NCBI GenBank assembly: GCA_903959715.1 | Contig: CAJBXX010000306.1 | Location: forward strand, 1-8,104 | Source of the DNA: an uncultured Alphaproteobacteria bacterium | GTDB taxonomy: Bacteria > Pseudomonadota > Alphaproteobacteria > Rickettsiales > UBA1997 | Length of the DNA: 8,104 nucleotides | Direction: 5' to 3' | Shown: piece by piece, positions 1 to 5,429 of the stretch | Layout: every line of letters starts with the position of its first letter | Numbering within the stretch: position 1 is the first letter of the stretch | The notes under the pieces: generated by a model | The model's input: the letters and a program-made list of their open reading frames with translations, nothing else | Told to the model about the DNA's origin: nothing | Databases searched by the model: none | Position numbers and translations under genes: made by a program

Positions 1-13
1 AAAAATATAACTA

Positions 14-1954
14 TTAATTATTTTTATCATCTTTAACTTCATATTCACCATCAACAACTTTTCCATTTTCTTCATGCGATGAATCATTTTTTGGAGCATC
101 GGAAGCGTTAGTTTCAGCTGATTGATTTGATTGCGAAGCTTGAGCATTTTTATAAATTTGCTCTCCGAGTTTCATGCTATTTTGCATTAAACTTTCTGTC
201 GATTTTTTAATTTCATCAACATTAGCATCGGATTTAGCGACAATTTCTTTTAAATTTTTCAACTCTTCTTCGATTGAATTTTTTGTTGCAGAATCAATTT
301 TATCGCCATGTTCACGCAAAGATTTTTCGGTTTCATAAATCAAAGAATCCGCTTGATTTTTTGCCTCGATTAACTCTTTACGCACTTTATCCGATGAAGC
401 ATTTTCTTCGGCATCACGCATCATTTTTTTAATTTCCTCTTCTGATAATCCACCCGAAGATTGAATGCGAATTTGTTGCTCTTTATTTGTCGCTTTATCT
501 TTAGCGGAAACTTTCACAACGCCATTGGCATCTATATCAAACGAAACTTCGATTTGTGGCATTCCTCTAGGTGCCGGAGCGATTCCCTCAAGATTAAATT
601 CACCAAGTAATTTATTGTTTGAAGCAATATCTCTTTCACCTTGAAATACTTTAATCGTAACCGCAGTTTGGCTATCGGCCGCAGTTGAAAATACTTGGCT
701 TTTATTAGTTGGAATTGTTGTGTTGCGATCAATTAATCTGGCAAAAACTCCACCCGCGGTTTCGATTCCAAGCGACAATGGCGTAACATCTAAAAGAATA
801 ACATCTTTTACATCACCTTGTAACACCGCACCTTGAATCGCCGCCCCAATCGCCACAACTTCATCGGGATTAACACTTCGATTTGGCTCTTTGTTAAAAA
901 GTTTTTTTACGGTTTCAATAACTTTTGGCATTCTTGTCATGCCCCCGACCAAAATTACTTCATCAATATCAGAAGCTTTCAATCCGGCATCTTGGAGAGC
1001 GTTCTCACAAGGCTTAACCGTGCGTTCGATTAAATCATCGACCAATTGTTCTAATTTTGCTCTGGTTAATTTAACATTGAGATGCTTAGGACCCGTAGCG
1101 TCGGCGGTAATGTAAGGTAAGTTGATTTCGGTTTCTAAAGTTGAAGAAAGTTCAATTTTAGCCTTCTCCGAAGCTTCTTTTAATCTTTGTAAAGCCAAAG
1201 GATCTTTAGATAAATCAACGCTATTATCTTTTTTAAATTCATCGGTTAAATATTTTAAAATTCTCATGTCAAAATCTTCGCCACCGAGGAAAGTATCGCC
1301 ATTCGTAGACTTAACTTCAAAAACTCCATCGCCAATTTCAAGAACCGAAACATCGAAAGTTCCGCCACCCAAATCATAAACCACAATTGTTTGACCATTT
1401 TTTTTATCAAAACCGTAAGCCAATGCTGCCGCGGTTGGTTCGTTAATGATTCTTAAAACCTCAAGTCCAGCGATTTTTCCAGCATCTTTGGTGGCTTGTC
1501 GTTGTGAATCGTTAAAATATGCGGGCACGGTTATCACGGCTTTATCAACTTTTTCACCAAGATAACTTTCCGCTGTTTCTTTCATTTTCATTAAAGTGTA
1601 AGCCGAAATTTGACTTGGAGAATATTTTTCATTTTTAACTTCGACCCAAGCATCGCCATTGGCTGAAGACACTATTTTGTAGGGAACTAAGCCTTTATCT
1701 TTTTCGGTGAGCGGATCATTATATCTTCTGCCAATCAAGCGTTTAATTCCAAAAACTGTATTTTGTGGATTGGTAACCGCTTGTCTTTTTGCTGGCGATC
1801 CAACAACTTTTTCACCATTTGAAAGGAATCCAACTATAGAGGGAGTAGTTCTTGCGCCCTCCGAGTTTTCAATCACTTTTATACTAGTTTTACCCTCCAT
1901 TATAGCTACACACGAATTTGTGGTGCCAAGATCTATTCCGATGACTTTTGACAT
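14..1954 (-). CDS. dnaK: Chaperone protein DnaK (Hsp70)
   Basis: Cytosolic ATP-dependent Hsp70 chaperone that binds exposed hydrophobic peptides in cycles driven by a J-protein and GrpE. The 646-residue product is full length for the family. The nucleotide-binding domain covers about residues 1-383, with the phosphate-1 loop [10 protein letters not shown] (5-14), the phosphate-2 motif DLGGGTFD (194-201, Thr199 in the autophosphorylation position) and the adenosine motif [10 protein letters not shown] (334-343). The hydrophobic linker DVILLDV (384-390) follows, then the substrate-binding beta domain (about 391-500), the helical lid (about 505-605) and a Ser/Asn/Asp-rich tail that keeps the VVDGEYE motif (633-639) but extends a few residues beyond it. 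The ATG at 1954 is fixed by the family N-terminus [10 protein letters not shown]. No Shine-Dalgarno sequence precedes it. It diverges from the pilin gene, and grpE is not upstream. Whether dnaJ follows lies outside the window. Confidence 0.98.
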   Translation of the reverse strand: MSKVIGIDLGTTNSCVAIMEGKTSIKVIENSEGARTTPSIVGFLSNGEKVVGSPAKRQAVTNPQNTVFGIKRLIGRRYNDPLTEKDKGLVPYKIVSSANGDAWVEVKNEKYSPSQISAYTLMKMKETAESYLGEKVDKAVITVPAYFNDSQRQATKDAGKIAGLEVLRIINEPTAAALAYGFDKKNGQTIVVYDLGGGTFDVSVLEIGDGVFEVKSTNGDTFLGGEDFDMRILKYLTDEFKKDNSVDLSKDPLALQRLKEASEKAKIELSSTLETEINLPYITADATGPKHLNVKLTRAKLEQLVDDLIERTVKPCENALQDAGLKASDIDEVILVGGMTRMPKVIETVKKLFNKEPNRSVNPDEVVAIGAAIQGAVLQGDVKDVILLDVTPLSLGIETAGGVFARLIDRNTTIPTNKSQVFSTAADSQTAVTIKVFQGERDIASNNKLLGEFNLEGIAPAPRGMPQIEVSFDIDANGVVKVSAKDKATNKEQQIRIQSSGGLSEEEIKKMMRDAEENASSDKVRKELIEAKNQADSLIYETEKSLREHGDKIDSATKNSIEEELKNLKEIVAKSDANVDEIKKSTESLMQNSMKLGEQIYKNAQASQSNQSAETNASDAPKNDSSHEENGKVVDGEYEVKDDKNN

Positions 1955-1966
1955 AAAATTTAAAAT

Positions 1967-1990
1967 AATTTATTGAAGAATTTATTGAAG
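1967..1990 (-). repeat. Exact 12-bp tandem direct repeat in the dnaK leader
   Basis: AATTTATTGAAG occurs twice head to tail (1967-1978 and 1979-1990, plus-strand reading), followed by a degenerate partial copy, ATTTGAA (1991-1997). On the transcribed strand the unit is CTTCAATAAATT. It ends 12 bp before the dnaK ATG, so it sits where ribosomes load. It may be a recent slippage duplication. Confidence 0.7.
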
Positions 1991-2028
1991 ATTTGAAATA
2001 TAATTTCTATAAAAAAACTTGACTCAAA

Positions 2029-2056
2029 ATATAATTAATGTAAAAAGTTTTACAAG
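2029..2056 (-). promoter_or_regulatory. Candidate dnaK promoter (heat-shock sigma-like)
   Basis: On the minus strand, CTTG (2056-2053) is followed after exactly 17 bp by ATTATAT (2035-2029). The alphaproteobacterial RpoH pattern, as I recall it, is CTTG-N17/18-CYTATNT, so only the first base of the -10 element differs. The same stretch also reads as a housekeeping-type promoter, TTGTAA-N16-TATATT (2055-2050 and 2033-2028). It would give a leader of about 65-70 nt before the dnaK start. In such AT-rich DNA a chance match is quite possible, and no transcript data are available. Confidence 0.4.
2039..2054. promoter_or_regulatory. Palindromic operator-like site in the dnaK/pilin spacer
   Basis: Perfect 7-bp inverted repeat TGTAAAA (2039-2045) and TTTTACA (2048-2054) around a 2-bp centre. 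It lies between the two elements of the candidate dnaK promoter and 31-46 bp before the pilin start codon, so a dimeric regulator bound here could affect both divergent genes. It could also form a weak hairpin, but there is no T-tract pattern of a terminator. The regulator is unknown and the regulatory role is an inference from symmetry and position. Confidence 0.35.
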
Positions 2057-2084
2057 TGTATAAATCAAATTTCATTTTTTCTCA

Positions 2085-3056
2085 ATGTCATTTAAAAAAA
2101 ATAAAGCTTTTAGTTTGGTAGAAATATCGGTCGTTATCGTAATTTTAATGATAATGATTGCCGGACTTATTCAATCGTCACGAGTCATTAAAAGCATGAG
2201 GCTTACCACCGCAAGAAGCGTAACTCAAAGCTCTGCCATGCCTTGGATTAACTATATCGTAACTTGGTATGACGCCACCGCGGCCGATGCTTTCATTGAA
2301 GGCGAAACTGACGATGCCGATTTAATAAGTCGCTGGAATGGTGCTGAAATTCGCTATTCTGATCGCATCACGCTCACTCAAGTCGACGATACCAAAAAGC
2401 CAGCCCTAGTTTCAAACGGCATGTATGGATTACCTTCAATTAAATTTGATGGGATAAATGATTATTTACAATCAGAAAATCTAGAGCAAGCAATATTAAG
2501 TTATCGCTCCGGCACCGCCTTCATTGTTTTCGAACCAAAAACCGTGGTCTCAACAGAAAAGCGTTCAATTTTTTATCAAGGTTCCGAATGCAATAGAGAG
2601 TTTGATCTCGCTTACAGTTTCAACAACATAAAAGGCAATTTTGGTTTAGCATCATCTTCAGAAGGTTGCGGATCAACAAGCGCAACTACTTCAAGTTTTG
2701 ATTTCGTCGTTCCAAATGAAAAAATGATATCTTCAATTGTCATTTATCAATCACCCATGGTTAACAACTCAGTCGATAATATAAAAATTTTTAGAAATGG
2801 TTATCTTCAAACTTCTTCGGCAATAAATGGCGGATATAACAGCCCAATAATTGAGTCGAGTAAAAAATATTCTGACAGCTCTAGTCGCATTTATTTAGGT
2901 GCGAAAAAAATGGATAATGGTGCCAATCCAACTTCATTTTTTAACGGCATGATTGGCGAAATAATTGTGTTCAATCGCTCTTTAAACAACGAAGATCGCA
3001 AAGAAATTGAAAAATATCTCGGCAAAAAATGGGGCATAAAAGTAAATTATGAATAA
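2085..3056 (+). CDS. Prepilin-type protein with C-terminal LamG/concanavalin-like domain
   Basis: Predicted substrate of a type IV prepilin peptidase, so a minor pilin or type II secretion-like pseudopilin. The leader is short and basic (K4, K5, K7), with the processing site KA|FSLVE between Ala8 and Phe9. Mature Glu5 (E13) is present, followed by a hydrophobic helix of about 20 residues (9-28). Position -1 is Ala rather than the usual Gly. After a linker, residues of about 55-320 resemble the LamG/ConA-like lectin-fold proteins: an opening WYDAT, the motif [14 protein letters not shown] (115-128), and a closing [10 protein letters not shown]...[12 protein letters not shown] (291-318). The only cysteines, C169 and C195, could form a disulfide outside the cytoplasm. 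At 323 residues it is much longer than a simple pilin because of this fused domain. No assembly-machinery genes are nearby. The family assignment is strong for the N-terminus and good for the C-terminus; the ligand is unknown. Confidence 0.85.
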   Translation: MSFKKNKAFSLVEISVVIVILMIMIAGLIQSSRVIKSMRLTTARSVTQSSAMPWINYIVTWYDATAADAFIEGETDDADLISRWNGAEIRYSDRITLTQVDDTKKPALVSNGMYGLPSIKFDGINDYLQSENLEQAILSYRSGTAFIVFEPKTVVSTEKRSIFYQGSECNREFDLAYSFNNIKGNFGLASSSEGCGSTSATTSSFDFVVPNEKMISSIVIYQSPMVNNSVDNIKIFRNGYLQTSSAINGGYNSPIIESSKKYSDSSSRIYLGAKKMDNGANPTSFFNGMIGEIIVFNRSLNNEDRKEIEKYLGKKWGIKVNYE

Positions 3057-3480
3057 CGCCTCAAGCCTACAACCATTTCATTTAGCGGTTCCAGTCAATG
3101 ATTTATCATCGACTCGACAATTTTATGGTCAATTTCTTGGCATGGCAGAAGGTCGCTCTTGCGATCACTGGATCGATTGGAATTTTTTTGGACATCAATT
3201 TGTTACCCATTTAAATAAAGAAAAATCAACTCAAAAAATTACCAATCAAGTCGATGGTCATGGCGTTCCAGTTCCGCATTTTGGAGTGGTTTTAGAGTGG
3301 GATACTTGGCATCAATTTGCCGAAAAACTTAAAAAAAATTCTATTAAATTTGTTATTGAGCCTTACATTCGTTTCAAAGGAGAAGTTGGCGAACAAGCCA
3401 CAATGTTTTTTTGCGATCCCAGTGGCAACGCCTTGGAATTCAAGGCTTTCAAAGATATTTCACAGCTTTTTAGACGCTAA
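3049..3480 (+). CDS. VOC-superfamily (glyoxalase/dioxygenase-fold) protein
   Basis: Small cytosolic metalloenzyme-like protein of the vicinal oxygen chelate superfamily, 143 residues, with two beta-alpha-beta-beta-beta modules. The N-terminal module begins [22 protein letters not shown] (10-31) and the second begins PHFGVVLEW (76-84) and ends [15 protein letters not shown] (120-134). The expected 2-His-1-Glu metal ligands are visible as H11, H77 and E130. It resembles a well-conserved but functionally uncharacterised proteobacterial group with the [13 protein letters not shown] and [14 protein letters not shown] signatures. Known relatives include glyoxalases, extradiol dioxygenases and antibiotic-resistance proteins, and the substrate cannot be told from sequence. 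The start codon lies inside the end of the pilin gene (ATGAATAA, 3049-3056), which suggests cotranscription and translational coupling. Confidence 0.9.
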   Translation: MNNASSLQPFHLAVPVNDLSSTRQFYGQFLGMAEGRSCDHWIDWNFFGHQFVTHLNKEKSTQKITNQVDGHGVPVPHFGVVLEWDTWHQFAEKLKKNSIKFVIEPYIRFKGEVGEQATMFFCDPSGNALEFKAFKDISQLFRR

Positions 3481-3487
3481 ATTTATT

Positions 3488-3508
3488 TAAATTTGCTTCG
3501 CAAATTTA
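3488..3508. repeat. Palindrome just after the VOC gene
   Basis: Perfect 9-bp inverted repeat TAAATTTGC (3488-3496) and GCAAATTTA (3500-3508) around TTC. It begins 7 bp after the VOC stop codon and has no T-run after it, so it is not a standard terminator on its own. It may stabilise the mRNA 3' end or be a dispersed palindromic element. Confidence 0.65.
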
Positions 3509-3520
3509 GAGAAAAGTTGA

Positions 3521-3565
3521 ATCGCTACACGGCGAGTAAATCGCCGTATCCGCGATGAATTTTTT
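3521..3565 (+). terminator. GC-rich two-stage hairpin followed by a T6 tract
   Basis: An inner perfect 7-bp stem, ACGGCGA (3529-3535) and TCGCCGT (3541-3547), closes a GTAAA loop. An outer 5-bp stem, ATCGC (3521-3525) with GCGAT (3552-3556), encloses it across a small internal loop. A run of six T (3560-3565) follows after GAA, so it could act as a rho-independent terminator for the pilin-VOC transcript. The GC-rich stem in AT-rich surroundings is equally compatible with a mobile palindromic repeat. TCGCCGT occurs again at 3590-3596 and offers an alternative pairing partner. Confidence 0.4.
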
Positions 3566-3599
3566 ACATTTACTTTTTTGAAAAAATCTTCGCCGTCAT

Positions 3600-3627
3600 C
3601 CCCTCTCCTCGCTTACTGGGAGAGGGG
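3600..3627. repeat. GC-rich intergenic palindrome (CCCCTCTCC type)
   Basis: Perfect 9-bp inverted repeat CCCCTCTCC (3600-3608) and GGAGAGGGG (3619-3627) with a 10-nt loop. Its composition contrasts sharply with the surrounding DNA. Similar CCCTCTCC...GGAGAGGG palindromes are, to my recollection, scattered between genes in many proteobacteria as REP-like elements. No T-tract follows on either strand, which argues against simple termination. Confidence 0.55.
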
Positions 3628-3639
3628 TTATTTGCGTTA

Positions 3640-3666
3640 AAAAAATAGCCCAAACGGCTATTTTTT
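3640..3666. terminator. Bidirectional rho-independent terminator between VOC gene and metC
   Basis: Perfect 11-bp inverted repeat with arms AAAAAATAGCC (3640-3650) and GGCTATTTTTT (3656-3666) and loop CAAAC. The A-tract on one side and T-tract on the other make it work in both directions. It lies 31 bp past the metC stop codon and is also the last structure downstream of the plus-strand VOC gene, as expected for a shared terminator between converging operons. Confidence 0.85.
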
Positions 3667-3697
3667 AAATGCGAAAAACTCGCGAAAATTTATTTAC

Positions 3698-4897
3698 TTA
3701 TTTTTTTAATCTTTTGAATCCCGCCTCAAGATCATTTTTTAAATCTTCAACATCTTCCAAGCCAATATTTATTCTTAGTGCGGTTTTGTTGGCGTAAGAA
3801 TATTTCGTTGCGGTTCTAATGCTTGAAGCATCAAATGGAATAATCAAAGATTCATATCCACCCCAAGAATAACCCATGCCGTAATAATGCAATTTATCCA
3901 ACATTCTTGCCAAAGCTTCATTGGAATATTTTTTATCGAGAATGATTGAAAATAAACCCGCTGCACCGGTAAAATCTCTTTTCCATAATTGATGATTTGC
4001 ATCGCTTGGCAATGCCGGATATAAAACTTTTTCGACTTCGGGACGCGATTCAAGCCACTTCGCCATTTCCAAGCCCGACTTAAAACAATGATCCATTCTT
4101 AATTTTGCGGTGCGTAAACCTCTTTGCACCATATAAGATGAATATGGCGCCGCCGTTACAGCCATATATCTAAAAGCTTCATACATTACACGAAAATATT
4201 TTTCTTGAACCGTGATTGAACCCATCATAATATCGGAATGGCCGTTGATATATTTGGTCAAAGCCATCACCGAAATATCAACTCCGTAATCAAATGGTTT
4301 AAAATAAATTCCGCTCGCCCAAGAATTGTCAAGAATCGTCACAATATTATGTTTTTTGGCAATTTTACAAATAGCGGGGACATCTTGAATCTCAAAGGTT
4401 TGCGACCCGGGGCTTTCCATGAAAATAACTTTGGTATTTTTCTTGATTAATTTCGCAATTCCTTCGCCAATATGCGGATCAAAATAAGTGGTCTCAATCC
4501 CAAATTTTTTCAAAAATTTATCGGCAAAACCGCGAGTTGGCGAATAAACATTATCAACGAGCAACATGTGATCGCCTTGCTTTAAAAATGCAATCAACGC
4601 CGTGTTAATCGCGGCCGCACCCGATGAAGTAACGAAAGTATTATAACCGCCTTCGATTTCAGAAATCGCTTGCTCTAAAGCAAAATTAGTTTGCGTTCCG
4701 TAGCGACCATATTTCAATTCGTAAGGTTGCACCAAATCATTGTTAGAGTAGCCTCTCTCGGCATACATAAAATCTTTATATGTCGGAAAAACGATTGTTG
4801 AAGTTTGATAAATCGGCGGGTTGACCATCCAGCCCTGCTCTTTCGGATTTCTGCCCGCGTGAATTATTTTCGTAGCTTCGTGAATTTTTTTATCCAT
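3698..4897 (-). CDS. metC: Cystathionine beta-lyase, PLP-dependent
   Basis: Cytosolic PLP enzyme of the Cys/Met metabolism (gamma) family that cleaves cystathionine to homocysteine, ammonia and pyruvate, the penultimate step of methionine synthesis by transsulfuration. The 399 residues match the usual length. The PLP-binding lysine is K215 in ALTKYINGHSD (212-222). The cofactor-phosphate residues Y63 and R65 are in YGRYGT, Y118 is in DNVYSP, D190 is in ILDNSWAS, and the substrate-carboxylate Arg375 is in ALRINIGLED. SWGGYESL (344-351, W345) is the beta-lyase hallmark and separates it from cystathionine gamma-synthase and methionine gamma-lyase. It follows the HIT gene by 3 bp, and GAGGT (4907-4903, minus strand) inside the HIT end, 5 nt from the ATG, is a good Shine-Dalgarno. 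Some MetC proteins also show alanine racemase side activity. The beta-lyase role is likely but was not tested here. Confidence 0.93.
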   Translation of the reverse strand: MDKKIHEATKIIHAGRNPKEQGWMVNPPIYQTSTIVFPTYKDFMYAERGYSNNDLVQPYELKYGRYGTQTNFALEQAISEIEGGYNTFVTSSGAAAINTALIAFLKQGDHMLLVDNVYSPTRGFADKFLKKFGIETTYFDPHIGEGIAKLIKKNTKVIFMESPGSQTFEIQDVPAICKIAKKHNIVTILDNSWASGIYFKPFDYGVDISVMALTKYINGHSDIMMGSITVQEKYFRVMYEAFRYMAVTAAPYSSYMVQRGLRTAKLRMDHCFKSGLEMAKWLESRPEVEKVLYPALPSDANHQLWKRDFTGAAGLFSIILDKKYSNEALARMLDKLHYYGMGYSWGGYESLIIPFDASSIRTATKYSYANKTALRINIGLEDVEDLKNDLEAGFKRLKK

Positions 4898-4900
4898 ATT

Positions 4901-5275
4901 TTACCTCAATTGATTGTCAGATGAAATTAATGGTCCAAGTTTTTTGCCAGCTAAAATATGGACATGAAAATGTTTTACAGTTTGATGGGCATCGCTTCCA
5001 TTGTTGGTAATCAAGCGAAAACCGCTTTCATTAACTTTTAAATCTTGCGAAATTTTTGCAATTTTTTGAAAAAATTGAGCAATTTTATTGGGATTTTCTT
5101 TGGCAACAAAATCAGCGAAATCAATGAATTCGCCCTTTGGAACCACTAAAGCATGAACTGGCGAAGCTTTTGAAATATCGTAAAATGCTAAAATATCCTC
5201 ATCTTCATAAATTTTTTTTGCCGGAATTTCTCCGCGAATTATTTTGGCAAAAATATTATTTTTATCGTAAAGCAT
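4901..5275 (-). CDS. HIT-family nucleotide hydrolase (HINT-like)
   Basis: Cytosolic histidine-triad protein, probably a purine nucleoside phosphoramidase or related nucleotidyl hydrolase. At 124 residues it is full length for the HINT branch. It opens with NIFAKIIRGEIPAKKIYEDEDILAFYD in the family pattern (7-33), continues with the nucleotide-pocket strand SPVHALVVPK (38-47), and ends with the triad HFHVHIL (102-108), in which H104 is the expected nucleophile and H102 and H106 complete the motif. N91, N92, S94 and H97 lie in the conserved stretch before it. The start ATG at 5275 matches the family N-terminus but has no Shine-Dalgarno. It is the first gene of a two-gene operon with metC and diverges from lon. 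The in vivo substrate is not known for most bacterial members, and no functional link to MetC is established. Confidence 0.93.
   Translation of the reverse strand: MLYDKNNIFAKIIRGEIPAKKIYEDEDILAFYDISKASPVHALVVPKGEFIDFADFVAKENPNKIAQFFQKIAKISQDLKVNESGFRLITNNGSDAHQTVKHFHVHILAGKKLGPLISSDNQLR
4903..4907 (-). promoter_or_regulatory. Shine-Dalgarno of metC inside the end of the HIT gene
   Basis: GAGGT on the minus strand overlaps the last codons and stop of the HIT gene, 5 nt before the metC ATG at 4897. It is the clearest ribosome-binding site in the window and fixes the metC start. It implies coupled translation of the two genes. Confidence 0.7.
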
Positions 5276-5429
5276 TTTAAAAAAATTAAAATTAATTACT
5301 AAATTTTTATTTCTTAAAATCTAAAATAAAAAATACAATTTGCAACAAAGCATTTTTTAAAAATTATGATTGTTATTTGCCAAAAACTAAAATAACATTT
5401 TTTTCAAAAAACTAACTTATTTTAAAAAA
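5276..5429. promoter_or_regulatory. Divergent promoter region of the HIT-metC operon and lon
   Basis: The 154-bp spacer is almost entirely A and T and must carry both divergent promoters. The self-complementary hexamer TTGCAA (5340-5345) could be a -35 element in both directions: toward lon with TATGAT (5365-5370, 19-bp spacing) and toward HIT with TAGATT at 16-bp spacing. Both pairings are weak. No clear heat-shock pattern, operator or terminator is visible. Confidence 0.25.

Larger units (their letters stand above)
3481..3697. other. Gene-free convergent spacer with four palindromes
   Basis: No plausible coding sequence is seen on either strand in these 217 bp. The space is occupied by the palindromes at 3488-3508, 3521-3556, 3600-3627 and the terminator at 3640-3666, plus short A/T runs. 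It is locally richer in G+C than the other intergenic regions of the window, as expected if GC-rich repeats inserted here. Confidence 0.6.

Noticed and set aside
833..1379. Plus-strand open frames of 66-85 codons opposite dnaK
   Set aside because: They are antisense to a fully conserved dnaK coding sequence, show no recognisable domain, and have no supporting start signals.
2030..2035. A perfect TATAAT hexamer on the plus strand, as a promoter for the pilin gene
   Set aside because: No -35-like element lies 16-18 bp upstream, and the nearby TTGACT (2019-2024) is only 5 bp away. In such AT-rich DNA the hexamer is expected by chance.
3574..3586. TTTTTT-G-AAAAAA symmetric run as a hairpin or terminator
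   Set aside because: A pure A/T stem with a 1-nt centre cannot form a stable hairpin. It is homopolymer symmetry.
3671..3683. Small inverted repeat GCGA-AAAAC-TCGC beyond the shared terminator
   Set aside because: A 4-bp stem is too short to support a function, and the stronger terminator lies directly beside it.
3698..4897. Cystathionine gamma-synthase or methionine gamma-lyase as the identity of the PLP enzyme
   Set aside because: The SWGGYESL segment with W345 and the overall match along the length fit cystathionine beta-lyase better.
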